From Pseudomonas sp. BBP2017 (GTDB lineage Bacteria > Pseudomonadota > Gammaproteobacteria > Pseudomonadales > Pseudomonadaceae): a stretch of DNA of 64,000 nt. The translations under genes were made by a program, and so were the position numbers. Under the pieces are notes generated by a model. That model ran no database searches. It had not been told where the DNA came from and worked only from the letters and a program-made list of their open reading frames with translations. This document shows positions 9,041-18,451 of the stretch, one piece after another; the first letter of the stretch is position 1; the number at the start of each line of letters is the position of its first letter. The stretch lies in assembly GCF_003024385.1 (NCBI RefSeq), contig NZ_PVZN01000002.1:186001-250000 (forward strand). The letters run 5' to 3'.

Positions 9041-10048
9041 ATGAATGATAGTTCCGCAGCGGGCTCTCGATTAAGCGTACTTGATGGATGGCGTGGCATC
9101 AGCATCTTGCTGGTCTTGGCATGCCACCTGCTGCCACTTGGCCCAAAGCTCTGGCAATTGAATTCCGCCGCAGGCGTTATGGGGATGGCGATATTCTTTA
9201 CCCTGTCGGGTTTCCTGATAACAAGTTTTCTGCTCAGTAACAGCAGCGTCGTTGATTTTTTAATCCGCAGAATTTTTAGGATTGTGCCGCTCGCCTGGTT
9301 GTATATGGCGATTGCTTTGTTTGTCATGAACAGTCCTTCGGAATTCTACATCACGAACTTTCTGTTCGTTGCCAACTGGCCGCCTATGTGGCTTGGCAGT
9401 GCAAACGGGCACCTGTGGAGTTTGTGCATGGAGGTCCAGTTTTATCTGGCCATCGCGTTGTTGGTCGTGCTGATGAGAAACAAGTGGATGTTGCTGGTCC
9501 CTTTTTTCTGCATCGCCGTGACGATGTACCGAGTCATGAATGAAGTCCATGTCGCAATCAATACATATTACCGCATTGATGAGATATTGGCTGGGTGCAT
9601 ACTTGCACTGATATACAACGGTAGGCTGGGCGACACCCTTGCGCAATATTCGAAACAGATGTGGGTCGCGCAAATAATTCTATTTATCCTGTTTGTCGTG
9701 TCCAGTCATCCCGATTCGGGCTTCATGAACTACTTGCGCCCGTATTTTGCCGCTGCAATGGTGGGGAGCACGTTATTCAATGGGCGGACGCTGGTTGCCC
9801 AGCTTCTGAATACTCGCATTCTGTTTTATATCGCCACTATCTCGTATGCGCTCTACGTTGTTCACCCGCTGCTGGAGCAGACCTGGCTGGGTAGCGGAGA
9901 TACCATCATCAAATATTTGAAGCGGCCTCTGTTGTTTGCTGCAGTTCTCATCACTGCGCATATCTCGACTTTCTACTATGAAAAATGGTGGATTGCTTTT
10001 GGCAAGACATTTTCCAGGAAAGTGGTTAGCCAGTCTGTTACCAGCTAA
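9041..10048 (+). CDS. Acyltransferase family 3 membrane protein
   Basis: About 335 residues, strongly hydrophobic with some ten predicted helices. The N-terminus LDGWRGISILLVLACHLLPLG and the sequence FFTLSGFLITSFLL are the signature of acyltransferase-3 proteins (OafA/NodX type), which move acetyl or other acyl groups onto cell-surface sugars or lipids. The histidine in LACHLLP is the likely catalytic one. The ATG at 9041 is preferred because GAGTGAG lies upstream; an ATG at 9017 would add eight residues but has no ribosome site. Base composition is clearly more AT-rich than the neighbours, which suggests horizontal origin. The substrate is unknown since no glycan genes are nearby. Confidence 0.85.
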   Translation: MNDSSAAGSRLSVLDGWRGISILLVLACHLLPLGPKLWQLNSAAGVMGMAIFFTLSGFLITSFLLSNSSVVDFLIRRIFRIVPLAWLYMAIALFVMNSPSEFYITNFLFVANWPPMWLGSANGHLWSLCMEVQFYLAIALLVVLMRNKWMLLVPFFCIAVTMYRVMNEVHVAINTYYRIDEILAGCILALIYNGRLGDTLAQYSKQMWVAQIILFILFVVSSHPDSGFMNYLRPYFAAAMVGSTLFNGRTLVAQLLNTRILFYIATISYALYVVHPLLEQTWLGSGDTIIKYLKRPLLFAAVLITAHISTFYYEKWWIAFGKTFSRKVVSQSVTS

Positions 10049-10080
10049 ATCGGTACACAGACCGCCGGTGCTTAGAGGCT

Positions 10081-10172
10081 CGGTGGGAGCGGGCTAGCCC
10101 CGCGATTCTGGCTATGGAGATTGTCTGTCATACTGCCATGACCCCATCGCGGGGCAAGCCCGCCCCACCGGT
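10081..10172. repeat. Inverted pair of REP elements
   Basis: Two REP cores face each other: GAGCGGGCTAGCCCCGCGAT on the left and ATCGCGGGGCAAGCCCGC on the right, separated by about 40 bases. The first carries a one-base change in the core. This is the P. putida-type REP pair and probably forms a stem-loop after the acyltransferase gene. Confidence 0.8.
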
Positions 10173-10428
10173 TGAAGACTGCTTCTGCCCGGCAGCTTTC
10201 GACGTTCTCGTCACTTTATCGAGTGGTCTTGCGTGTACACCGAAATGGTCACTCCGAGCGGGTGGTGAATAAACCCAAACACACCCAAATGAGGGGGGGC
10301 TGGGGCACGAATTGAGCGCGACTGGGTCTGCGCTCAGGAATCGTGGGGCTATCAGGCTTGGCATGAAGCGTGCTTATTCCATAAGGTAAATAGCAATTCC
10401 TCTCTCAAAAGACGGATTGGACTATCAA

Positions 10429-11907
10429 ATGCAAATAATAATAGCTTCCTTTAAAAGCTGTGTGCCATGGACTCTCAACTTGCGGCCTATCAAAAGTATT
10501 GCCTTGCGTTTGGCGGAACTCAAAGCAGCCCGAAGATACTCGTTGCTAACCGGGCTAAGTATTGTTTTGGTCGCGAGTTTCCTAGGGCTTGTTGCTACCA
10601 TCTTTATTGTTAGTGGAAGTGCCCAGCGAAATACAGCACTCACCGCCAGATTTATCCAGGCCTTGGGATCCGTGGGTGCGAGCAGCATGGGGTTGGCTGG
10701 GTATCAAACAAGCGACGTACTTGACGCGCGCGAGGATAGTGGTTTGCCTGCAGAAATCCAGGTTAATCGCCAGAAGTCACGGCACATATTTTTTGAGAGC
10801 CTGAATAGTATTGCTAGTCAGCCAGAGACGTTATTGATTAATGTTTATGCACCTGACAATGTCATTATTTGGTCGAGCAATCCGAAATTAATCGGTCAGA
10901 GCTTCCCTGGCGACGAGGAACTTGATGGGGCTGAATCTACTAAGGATGGAGTCGTTACCAGCTACCACGAAGTAAAGGAAAGCCGTGAGGAGCAGCAGTT
11001 CGCTCGAAAGCCAAGCAATATTTTTGTTGAGCATTACATTCCGCTGGTAAATTCAGCGGGGAAGGTACCTTCAGTCGTTGAGTTCTATACAGAACCAACC
11101 AGCTGGCTCATCAAGACTCGATCGGGTTATCTGGTGGTATGGCTAGCCTGCTCCATTGGCGGAGCTTTGATTTATCTAGGCCTTCTCTCCTTTGTTGACA
11201 AACGTGGCGGCGTATTCCCTTCAAGGATCCAACAAAACATTGACATCGAAATGGCGGCCCTGCTTAACGAAGTGTCTACAGTAGTGGCTCATAACTTACG
11301 CAATCCCCTCGCCGTTGTTCGTTCTAGTGCCGAACTGGCCTTGGAGGTCGGGAGCCAAGCCGCCTGTAAAAACATCGGGGATATCATCAGTCAAGTCGAT
11401 CGCATGTCAAAATGGATCAAAGAGTTGCATATTGCATCCACATCGCTCAAGGGTGAAATCGGAAAGGTCGATCCGGTAGAGGCCGTACTTGAGACCTTGC
11501 GGAATTTTGAACTGCCATTATGCAATGCCAATGTGCATGTGGAGTTTTCAGCAACCTGCACTCCGCCAGTAACAGGTCATCACCAGCTGCTTGTTCAAAT
11601 GTTAGACAGTCTGGTATCCAATGCTATTGATGCGATGCCAGACGGGGGGAGTCTGTACATAGCAATAAATCAGAGCTCATTCAGGCGCTTGAGCATAATA
11701 CTTCGTGACACCGGCACAGGCATGACCACAGCCCAACAGAAAGCGTTGTTTCGGCCTCGTTGTTCCATCAAGCATGGAGGGCTTGGAGTCGGGTTAATGT
11801 TGGTGAAATTGATAATGAAACGCTTTGGCGGTCACGCTAGCCTGACCAGTAGCAAAAATAAAGGGACAACCGTCAACTTGTGCTTTCGGATGGCAAGCAG
11901 TGGCTAG
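10429..11907 (+). CDS. Orphan sensor histidine kinase
   Basis: About 492 residues. TM1 at about 40-62 and TM2 at about 232-254 flank an extracytoplasmic sensor of about 170 residues. The cytoplasmic part has an H-box with the phosphorylated histidine (VVAHNLRNPLAVVRSSAELA), an N-box (DSLVSNAIDAMPDGG), a G1 box (RDTGTGMT) and a G2 box (GGLGVGLMLVKLIMKRFGG). It should autophosphorylate and pass phosphate to a response regulator, but none is encoded nearby. The start is uncertain: ATG 10429 is given, TTG 10417 is in frame, and neither has a good ribosome site. AT-rich composition matches the acyltransferase, not the chromosome. Confidence 0.82.
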   Translation: MQIIIASFKSCVPWTLNLRPIKSIALRLAELKAARRYSLLTGLSIVLVASFLGLVATIFIVSGSAQRNTALTARFIQALGSVGASSMGLAGYQTSDVLDAREDSGLPAEIQVNRQKSRHIFFESLNSIASQPETLLINVYAPDNVIIWSSNPKLIGQSFPGDEELDGAESTKDGVVTSYHEVKESREEQQFARKPSNIFVEHYIPLVNSAGKVPSVVEFYTEPTSWLIKTRSGYLVVWLACSIGGALIYLGLLSFVDKRGGVFPSRIQQNIDIEMAALLNEVSTVVAHNLRNPLAVVRSSAELALEVGSQAACKNIGDIISQVDRMSKWIKELHIASTSLKGEIGKVDPVEAVLETLRNFELPLCNANVHVEFSATCTPPVTGHHQLLVQMLDSLVSNAIDAMPDGGSLYIAINQSSFRRLSIILRDTGTGMTTAQQKALFRPRCSIKHGGLGVGLMLVKLIMKRFGGHASLTSSKNKGTTVNLCFRMASSG

Positions 11908-12017
11908 TGTTCACGTTTCGTCGGAAAAGTGTCTCTGAGCCAAATTCGGAGGGACAATCGAGAGCGATCTTCACATCTCGATCATGTATGCCCTCAGGGC
12001 GTGGTCAGGAGGAGGCC

Positions 12018-13343
12018 ATGAGCAAACGCGACAAGCGTGGCAATCCTGTTTCCTATGGCTCGCAGGAGGCAATCGATGCGCTGGATTGCGCTTGCGACTT
12101 GCTGCATGCCTACCAGGCCGATCCCCTGGCTGCAGCTGACAAAATTATCGTGGAGCACCCGGATTTTGCGCTTGCCTACGCCTTCCGCGCTGGCGCAATA
12201 GCGACTGCGACCGACAAAGCGTTTGACCCGGAGCTGTTCAAGAGCCTGGACGCAGCTGAGCGATTGGCAGCGAAAGCGAACGATCGTGAGCGCCAGCATA
12301 TCCATGCAGTACGTGCCTGGTTCGACGGTGACTGGGAGCGGGCAATCGACATCTGGGGGGGTGTTTCGATCGAGTACCCCCGCGATCTGCTGGCACTGCA
12401 GTTCGCCCATCTGGGAGACTTCTATCTGGGTTACTCGCACATGCTCCGTGACCGCATAGCGCGGGTGATGCCGCGCTGGGATAAGGACGTTCCTGGCGTT
12501 GGCTTTGTGAAAGGGATGTATGCCTTTGGCCTGGAAGAGTCAGGGGATTACCGGCAGGCCGAAGAGCAGGGGCGCGAGGCGGTTGCCTTGAACGCGCAGG
12601 ATGGCTGGGCAGTGCATGCCGTCACTCATGTCATGGAAATGCAGGGTCGTAGCGAGGAGGGGGTGAAGTACCTTACATCCAGCGCCGATGCCTGGGCACC
12701 CAATAGTATGTTTGCCTTCCATTTGTGGTGGCACAACGCACTATTCCTAGTTGAGGCCAATGACGTGGCTGGCGCGCTTCGTCGTTTTGATGAGGACATT
12801 TCAGCGGGTGGATTTGCTCAAGCGCTTGAACTGCTTGATGGGTCCGCGCTGCTCTGGAGACTCTCTCTGCTTGGTCATGACGTCGGAGATCGGTGGAAAG
12901 CGCTGGACAAAAAATGGCTGTCCCGTTGTGAAGACGGCTTCTACGCCTTTAACGACGTGAACGCGATGATGTCATTCGTGGGTTCTGGAAACAGTCGCGC
13001 ACAAGCTAAGCAGTTGGATGCCCTGAAACGGGCCGCTGCTGGCAGTGGTACCAACGCCATGATGAGTAGAGAGGTTGGTGTACCAGCGTGCGAAGGGTTG
13101 ATGGCGTTTGGTCGTGGGGATTACGCCCAAGCAATAGCGTCATTGATGCCGCTCCGCGCCAAAGCTAACCGCTTCGGCGGTAGTCACGCGCAGCGGGATG
13201 TCTTCTCATGGACGCTGACCGAAGCCGCTATTCGCCTTGGCAACCGCGCACTTGCCGAGGCTCTGGTTGCCGAGCGCCTTGCCTTGAAGCCTGAGAGTCC
13301 GATCAACCGTGCCTGGAAAATGCGCACAGGTCAATTACAGTAG
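12018..13343 (+). CDS. Tetratricopeptide (TPR) protein, TTC38-like
   Basis: Protein of 441 residues without signal peptide or membrane helix. It has helical repeats with the TPR look (for example GLEESGDYRQAEEQGREAVALNAQDGWA and GRGDYAQAIASLMPL) and the HAVTHVMEMQGRSEEG segment shared with TTC38-type proteins of bacteria and eukaryotes. A biochemical role is not known for this family. The start at 12018 is well supported by AGGAGG six bases upstream; the frame is open back to 11880 but that would overlap the kinase gene. It follows the kinase by 110 bases and may share its transcript. Confidence 0.75.
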   Translation: MSKRDKRGNPVSYGSQEAIDALDCACDLLHAYQADPLAAADKIIVEHPDFALAYAFRAGAIATATDKAFDPELFKSLDAAERLAAKANDRERQHIHAVRAWFDGDWERAIDIWGGVSIEYPRDLLALQFAHLGDFYLGYSHMLRDRIARVMPRWDKDVPGVGFVKGMYAFGLEESGDYRQAEEQGREAVALNAQDGWAVHAVTHVMEMQGRSEEGVKYLTSSADAWAPNSMFAFHLWWHNALFLVEANDVAGALRRFDEDISAGGFAQALELLDGSALLWRLSLLGHDVGDRWKALDKKWLSRCEDGFYAFNDVNAMMSFVGSGNSRAQAKQLDALKRAAAGSGTNAMMSREVGVPACEGLMAFGRGDYAQAIASLMPLRAKANRFGGSHAQRDVFSWTLTEAAIRLGNRALAEALVAERLALKPESPINRAWKMRTGQLQ

Positions 13344-13358
13344 CCCGCACCAGCGTGA

Positions 13359-13649
13359 TTATTTGATCTGCACAATGACCGGGCCTTCCGTCACGATCGG
13401 CGGTTGCGCGTGGATATGCGAGGCATTTTTCTGAACCCAGTCACGTGCGACTTTCAAGCTCGCATCGCTGCCGGCCTTGTCCGTGCAAACAGTCACCGAC
13501 GTACCACCATCACCGGTATTTAGCAGTGTGTAGCTTACGAGCCCAGGCACTGTCTGCAAGGTAGCTTCGACGTCGGTTTTGCGCTCTTCTAAAAGCTCGA
13601 AAAGCTGATTTGCTCCAGCACCCAGGTAGGTTCTTATAACCGCGTACAT
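13359..13649 (-). CDS. Conserved 96-residue protein, copy 1 (ferredoxin-like/GYD-like fold guess)
   Basis: Small soluble protein beginning MYAVIRTYLGAGANQLFELLEER and ending with GPVIVQIK. The pattern of strands and helices resembles small ferredoxin-like (GYD or ABM-type) domains, but I cannot name a function. ATG at 13649 has GGAAGG upstream. A near-identical copy (about ten changes in 96 residues, same length) lies at 26828-27118 in the same orientation. Both are followed upstream by a damaged DUF3077 gene. Conservation of the reading frame in both copies suggests both may still be expressed. Confidence 0.75.
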   Translation of the reverse strand: MYAVIRTYLGAGANQLFELLEERKTDVEATLQTVPGLVSYTLLNTGDGGTSVTVCTDKAGSDASLKVARDWVQKNASHIHAQPPIVTEGPVIVQIK

Positions 13650-13996
13650 TTTCGCCTTCCTTTGGGAGCAGTGTCTTGATGCCAATCCAGGTCCACGGAT
13701 AGCCGCTATCAGCCAAGTTTCAATTCCTCTCGATTTATTAATCGACGACAAGCGAAATGCAACGACCATCGGCGGCCCAGGACAATTGCTGGCGATCACT
13801 TCAGCGACTGCTCCGTAGCCCAGAGCAAACCGCGCACCTCGGCATTGACCATGTCACAGGCGGGGCGTTGGTCTGGTAGGCGCTTTTGAGCAGGATGGAA
13901 GTGTGGATCAGGGCGCTTCGGATGAGACACTGGCACGGACGGCGAACAGTGGATCGTGGCTGCCATTGCAAGAGCCGAAGGTGGTGCTGGTTTGGG
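13359..13996. repeat. Direct repeat, left copy, bounding the copper block
   Basis: About 640 bases that recur at 26828-27566 in the same orientation. The shared segment spans the 96-residue protein gene, its upstream region and part of a DUF3077 gene. The right copy is longer because it holds a 74-bp extra segment (27255-27328). Between the copies lie about 12.8 kb with the copper genes, nitrilase and IS110. Confidence 0.8.
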
Positions 13997-14039
13997 TGGT
14001 GAGGGGTGGGTCGGGAACGGGTTTGGTTGTGTTCAGCAT
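13796..14039 (-). pseudogene. DUF3077 family gene, frameshifted (left copy)
   Basis: From ATG 14039 the minus strand reads MLNTTKPVPDPPL, then TSTTFGSCNGSHDPLFAVRA, the start of the Pseudomonas DUF3077 family. A one-base deletion (GAAGCGCCC where the right copy has GAAGACGCCC) leads to a stop; a second deletion follows near AACGCC. The rest (VNAEVRGLLWATEQSLK) is in the original frame and ends at a TGA. Function of DUF3077 is unknown; this copy is inactive. Confidence 0.7.
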
Positions 14040-14077
14040 ATAAAATTGGAAAGCACTGCTTGCATTCACTTCACGGT

Positions 14078-15040
14078 CTACTGCACTGACATCTCCATCT
14101 CCATCTCCATCTCCATCTCCATCTCTGGGCTGAGGGTGCCGAGCCAGGCAACCAAGGCCATAATGATCACCGCGACCGAGAGCTCTAGAGTCATGCTGCG
14201 TCGTAAGGCGTTGATAGCGATTTTGTGTGTGCCTGTCTTGATGGATCGTTCGAGTAGCGGGCTCAGATGAAAGCGGTTCAATGCTGCGAACACCAGCATC
14301 ACCACAAACAAGAAGACTTTCAAAGACAGCAAGGCCCCGTAAGTGTTGGTTGTCAATGTCTCGAATGCTGGCCCAACGACCAGTAAATAGTTGGCGACTC
14401 CGGTGATGGTCAGGGTGGCAACAATGAGCATCCCCGCTGATTCGAAACCCGTCAACGTTCGAGCCAGCAAATTAATCTGCAGATCACCTGTGAGGTTGTT
14501 TGTACGCAATAAAAGCGCGAACGCGGCGATAGCGCCCAGCCAGCTGCCGGCACCCAGAAGATGAACGATATCGCTGGTGAAGTGCAGGTACCGCCGACTG
14601 CCTTCACTCATGGCTCCATGTCCCGTCCAGGCCAGCGTCGCCAGGGCGATAGCCCCGCACAGTGTGACCAGCCAGAGGCTCATTGAGGGGGCCTGCCGAT
14701 TGAGGAGCGCGGCGATGACCGCCACCGTCAATGAGGCTATTCGAACCATCCAGGTCAACCCGACGTCCGTGTCCATCAGCAGCATTTGCAGGATGTGGTG
14801 ATGCAGCTCCATGACGCTGGACACACCGCTCATCGTCTTGGCCATATTCAGCATCGCTGCCATCGACAACAGAACACCAGTGATTGCAGTGCCGACCAGA
14901 AGCGACTCAAAATTTAAAACGGCCCCGCCAATCCGTTCTTTTCCTTTGAGGCTATAGATACCAAAAAGGGCCAAGCCAAAGAGCAGCATCAGGTCGATGT
15001 ATAGCGCGAAGCGAAGGGTTATGTTGATTGTGTCACCCAT
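14078..15040 (-). CDS. copD: Copper resistance inner membrane protein CopD
   Basis: Membrane protein of 320 residues with about eight helices. It has the CopD-type histidine-containing segments (MELHHHILQMLL, WTGHGAMSEGSRRYLHFTSDIVHLLGAGSW). CopD works with periplasmic CopC in copper handling and is thought to move copper across the inner membrane. It starts two bases after the copC stop, so the pair is cotranslated. The C-terminus is unusual: a run of six 6-bp units (14090-14125) encodes alternating Met-Glu just before the final SVQ. This is the last gene of the copABCD operon. Confidence 0.92.
   Translation of the reverse strand: MGDTINITLRFALYIDLMLLFGLALFGIYSLKGKERIGGAVLNFESLLVGTAITGVLLSMAAMLNMAKTMSGVSSVMELHHHILQMLLMDTDVGLTWMVRIASLTVAVIAALLNRQAPSMSLWLVTLCGAIALATLAWTGHGAMSEGSRRYLHFTSDIVHLLGAGSWLGAIAAFALLLRTNNLTGDLQINLLARTLTGFESAGMLIVATLTITGVANYLLVVGPAFETLTTNTYGALLSLKVFLFVVMLVFAALNRFHLSPLLERSIKTGTHKIAINALRRSMTLELSVAVIIMALVAWLGTLSPEMEMEMEMEMEMSVQ
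14090..14125. repeat. In-frame hexanucleotide tandem repeat in copD
   Basis: Six perfect copies of CATCTC (plus strand), read on the minus strand as GAGATG units that encode Glu-Met. Because the unit is six bases, changes in copy number keep the frame and only alter the length of the CopD tail. Confidence 0.9.
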
Positions 15041-15042
15041 GA

Positions 15043-15429
15043 TCAGTTGACTTTAAAAGTCACGGTACCTGTGATTGGGTGGGTGTCGGAAGAAACGGCC
15101 CTCCACTCAACCTTGTAGGTACCCGGTGTCAGCGGTGCTGTCGGGGTGATAACCATCATTTTTGGATCGGCAGCGCCCGTGACACTCGCTTTGACACCCA
15201 TGGGGGAGTGCGCAGACATCCCCGGCATCTCTGTCATGATCAGTTTCGCGCCGGAAAACTGGGTGGTGAGCTTTTCCGAGAAGTTAAGTTCGATTTTTGC
15301 CGGTGCGGTCACCGTAGCGCCTTCGGCCGGGGTAGAGGACAGCAGTTTTGGATGTGCTTGGGCGCCAGCACTCAACAACAGACTGGTGCTGAGAGCTGCA
15401 ACAGTGATGAAGGTTTTCAGAGGTGACAT
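15043..15429 (-). CDS. copC: Periplasmic copper-binding protein CopC
   Basis: Protein of 128 residues. Signal peptide about 1-25 (ending AQA), then the mature N-terminus HPKLLSSTPAEGATV, where the first histidine is a Cu(II) ligand. A methionine-containing loop (MTEMPGMSAHSPM) matches the Cu(I) site of CopC, and a C-terminal SSDTHPITGTV holds further Cu(II) ligands. It carries copper in the periplasm and hands it to CopD. It lies 77 bases after copB, in the same operon. Confidence 0.94.
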   Translation of the reverse strand: MSPLKTFITVAALSTSLLLSAGAQAHPKLLSSTPAEGATVTAPAKIELNFSEKLTTQFSGAKLIMTEMPGMSAHSPMGVKASVTGAADPKMMVITPTAPLTPGTYKVEWRAVSSDTHPITGTVTFKVN

Positions 15430-15506
15430 GCAAAGCTCCTGACGGCCTGAGCCGTGGATGGGGGTTTATTGTTTTAATTGCGTTGAGATACACGTATCCC
15501 TCAGGT

Positions 15507-16391
15507 TTAGAACCACATCCGCACACCGACGACAAACCGCGTATCGCTGCGGTCTTCACCTTCTTCAAGGATGTAATCTGCTGTCTTGCCGTATGAACGG
15601 TTCCAGGTTACGCCGATATAAGGGGCGAACTCGGGGCGTATTTCATAACGCAGTCTTAGGCCAACCTCGGTGTCTGACAGTCCGGAGCCTGTGGCACGTT
15701 GTGGGTCGTTTTTGCCATAGACATTCATTTCAGCTGTAGGCTGCAGAATCAAACGGTTGGTCAGCAAAATGTCATATTCGCCCTTGAGCCGCAGCGCGGT
15801 CTGGCCAGCCTCGCCCAAATAGGCGGTGGCTTGCGTTTCGAAGTCGTAGAGGGCCATGCCTTGCAACCCAAGTGCGGCCCAGGTCTGGGGTGAGCCAGGT
15901 TTGAAGTCTTGTCGCACACCACTGACCACATCCCACCAAGGGCTGATGGCGTGTCCCCAGAGTGCCTGAAGCTCGGCGCTTTCGGTCACACCGTTGGTTC
16001 GTTCGCCTTCGCTGCGTAGCCAGAGACGATCGGTGTCGCCGCCGATCCAGCCGTTGGCTTCCCAACGCAGTGCACTGCCTTCATTGGCGTCTTGCCATTC
16101 GAGTTGATCGATCAGAAAAAACGAGTTGATCGAGCGGTCGTGCATCTGATGGCCGGCATGACTTTCAAACACCGCTGCGCGATCGGCATCGGTGAGCGCT
16201 GGGATCGGCGTACGGCTTTGCTGGGGCCCCGCGGGTTTCATACCCTGCATCTGGGAGTGATCCATACCCTGCATCTGTTTGCCGTCCATACCTTGCATCG
16301 GCTCGGTTTGCCCATACGCAAGCGGCATGACAGCCACTCCAAGGATGGCCAGACCGGTGAGTATCGGTTTAGCGGTTCGTTCGAAGTTCAT
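15507..16391 (-). CDS. copB: Outer membrane copper resistance protein CopB
   Basis: Protein of 294 residues. Signal peptide about 1-27, then a methionine-rich segment with repeated [13 protein letters not shown] units that can bind Cu(I), then the CopB beta-barrel domain ([48 protein letters not shown]) ending in the outer membrane signature residue phenylalanine (VRMWF). It begins nine bases after the copA stop with AGGAGCC in front. The protein is thought to bind or sequester copper at the outer membrane together with CopA. Confidence 0.93.
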   Translation of the reverse strand: MNFERTAKPILTGLAILGVAVMPLAYGQTEPMQGMDGKQMQGMDHSQMQGMKPAGPQQSRTPIPALTDADRAAVFESHAGHQMHDRSINSFFLIDQLEWQDANEGSALRWEANGWIGGDTDRLWLRSEGERTNGVTESAELQALWGHAISPWWDVVSGVRQDFKPGSPQTWAALGLQGMALYDFETQATAYLGEAGQTALRLKGEYDILLTNRLILQPTAEMNVYGKNDPQRATGSGLSDTEVGLRLRYEIRPEFAPYIGVTWNRSYGKTADYILEEGEDRSDTRFVVGVRMWF

Positions 16392-16400
16392 GTCTGGCTC

Positions 16401-18185
16401 CTACTCTTGCACACGGACTTCGCGGAACATGCCCATTTCCATGTGGTACATCAGGTGGCAGTGATACGCCCATCGCCCCAGGGCATCGGCGGTCACGCGG
16501 TAGCTGCGTTTGCTGCCTGGAGGCATGTCGATGGTGTGCTTGCGGACCATGAAGTCACCGTTTTCATCCTCCAGATCACTCCACATGCCATGCAGATGAA
16601 TGGGGTGCATCATCATGGTGTCGTTCACTAGAACCACTCGGATGCGTTCTCCATATTTGAGATGAAGAGGCTCGGCATCCGCGAATTTGACGCCGTCAAA
16701 AGACCACGAGAATTTTTCCATGTGCCCGGTCAGGTGCAGGGTGATGGTGCGGCTAGGCTCCCGGCCATCGGGATCCTGGAAGGTGCTCTTGAGGTCTGCA
16801 TAGGTCAGTACCCGGCGACCGTTGTTTCTCAGTCCCATGCCAGGATCATTGAGTTTCGGCGTGGGGCTCATCGCCTGCATGTCGATCAGTGGGTTATTCG
16901 CTTCCGAGGCCGGGTGCGGCTCCATCGAGCCCATGCCGCTCATGCCGTGCATCGAGTGGCCAGACATGCTTGCCGAGTCTGGCATCTGGCTGTGATCCAT
17001 ACCCTGCATACCTTGCATCGAGTCCTGGGTCATGCCGGTCATATCGCTGTGATCCATGCCGGCCATATCACCCATGCCCATGTCGCTCATTGTGATCAAC
17101 GGACGTGGATCCAGGGGGGGAACAGGGGCCGAGAGCCCCTCATGTACAGCCAGCGTGCCTCTCGCGAATCCTGTGCGGTCCACCGACTGGGCGAACAAGG
17201 TGTAGGCATTTTCGGTGGGTTCGACGATGACATCGAAGGTTTCGGCCACGGCAATGCGGAACTCTTCGACGCTCACCGGCTTGACGTACTGTCCGTCTGC
17301 TGCGACGACAGTCATCTTCAGGCCAGGAATGCGCACGTCGAAGTAGCTCATCGCCGAACCATTGATGAACCTCAGACGCAGCCGTTCTCCGGGTCTGAAA
17401 ATACCTGTCCAGTTACTGTCGGGAGCCTGCCCGTTGAGCAAGTAGGTGTAGGTGGCGCCGCTGACATCGGCAAGATCCGTGGGGTTCATCTTCATTTCAG
17501 CCCACATTTTCCGATCCGCGATGGTGGCAGACCAACCGTTCTTGCTGACGTCATCGATGAAGTCGCCGACGGTGCGTTTGTGCTGGTTGTAGTAACTGGA
17601 TTGTTTCTTGAGCTTTTTCATGACTCGCTCAGGGTCTTCATCCGTCCAGTCGGACAACATCACCACATAGTCGCGGTCATAGCGGAAGGGTTCGGGATCT
17701 TTTGCATCGATGACCAGGGGGCCGTAGACCCCGAGCTGCTCCTGGAACCCGGAGTGACTGTGATACCAGTAGGTACCGTTCTGTTTGACCTTGAACGAGT
17801 AAACGTACAGGCCGCCCGGTTCGATGCCGTGAAAACTCAGACCCGGTACACCGTCCATATTCACTGGCAGAATGATTCCATGCCAATGGATCGACGTGTC
17901 TTCCTTGAGCCGGTTCCTGACACGCAACGTCACCGTATCACCTTCGCGCCAGCGCAATATCGGGCCAGGAAGGCTGCCGTTGATGGTCATGGCGGTACGC
18001 GGTGTGCCCGTGAAGTTCACCCCCATCTCACCGATGGAAAGATCGAAGTCGGTGCCAGCGAGCACATTCGGCTGGCCTTGGCTGGTGATTGCCCACACCG
18101 GGCTGCGCCACAGTCCAAAGCCCGCAAGCACTCCGCCTGCCGCCAGGGCTTTCACGAAAGTGCGTCTTGATGTTCTGGAATGCAT
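16401..18185 (-). CDS. copA: Multicopper oxidase CopA (periplasmic, Tat-exported)
   Basis: Protein of 594 residues. A twin-arginine signal (SRRTFVK) lies in the first 12 residues. Three cupredoxin domains are present: HWHGIILP and WYHSHSG in the first, the C-terminal HPIHLHGMW and AYHCHLMYHMEMGM in the last, which hold the trinuclear and type 1 copper ligands. Between them (about 360-425) is a Met/His-rich region with repeats such as MGDMAGMDHSDMTGM, typical of PcoA/CopA enzymes that oxidise Cu(I). First gene of copABCD. A cop-box-like site lies about 130 bases upstream (18317-18331). Confidence 0.95.
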   Translation of the reverse strand: MHSRTSRRTFVKALAAGGVLAGFGLWRSPVWAITSQGQPNVLAGTDFDLSIGEMGVNFTGTPRTAMTINGSLPGPILRWREGDTVTLRVRNRLKEDTSIHWHGIILPVNMDGVPGLSFHGIEPGGLYVYSFKVKQNGTYWYHSHSGFQEQLGVYGPLVIDAKDPEPFRYDRDYVVMLSDWTDEDPERVMKKLKKQSSYYNQHKRTVGDFIDDVSKNGWSATIADRKMWAEMKMNPTDLADVSGATYTYLLNGQAPDSNWTGIFRPGERLRLRFINGSAMSYFDVRIPGLKMTVVAADGQYVKPVSVEEFRIAVAETFDVIVEPTENAYTLFAQSVDRTGFARGTLAVHEGLSAPVPPLDPRPLITMSDMGMGDMAGMDHSDMTGMTQDSMQGMQGMDHSQMPDSASMSGHSMHGMSGMGSMEPHPASEANNPLIDMQAMSPTPKLNDPGMGLRNNGRRVLTYADLKSTFQDPDGREPSRTITLHLTGHMEKFSWSFDGVKFADAEPLHLKYGERIRVVLVNDTMMMHPIHLHGMWSDLEDENGDFMVRKHTIDMPPGSKRSYRVTADALGRWAYHCHLMYHMEMGMFREVRVQE

Positions 18186-18451
18186 GGAGGGGTATCCAAT
18201 AAGTCAGAATCCAGGCAGATACGGATCCGCTGCCACAGTGAGGCTAGGGCTCGTTTCAGAAATTCAGTGCCCGCGCCATTTTCCAAGCAAGATGTCACAT
18301 CATCAGGCGGCGCGTGATTACATTTCCGTCAGGTTGGCAACGGCAATTTGGTTGCGCTGCGATTGAGCAGCACCGATAGAGTTGTCTTGTTGTGATAGGC
18401 CGTGTCCGGTTAGCCCTGACGTAATCGTCAATCTCCGTTTAAAAATAGCGC
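18186..18451. other. copA promoter region
   Basis: No gene is seen. The stretch separates copA from the copper chaperone gene (both on the minus strand) and contains the cop-box-like site listed separately. Confidence 0.5.
18317..18331 (-). promoter_or_regulatory. CopR 'cop box'-like operator upstream of copA
   Basis: The minus strand reads TGACGGAAATGTAAT. This matches the pattern TGACAnnnnTGTnAT that I recall for the P. syringae cop box with one change (G for A at position 5). Location about 130 bases before the copA start fits control by a CopR-type response regulator. No copRS genes lie in the window. Confidence 0.5.

Noticed and set aside
14088..14127. Short tandem array as a possible CRISPR
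   Set aside because: Units are 6 bp without spacers and lie inside copD.
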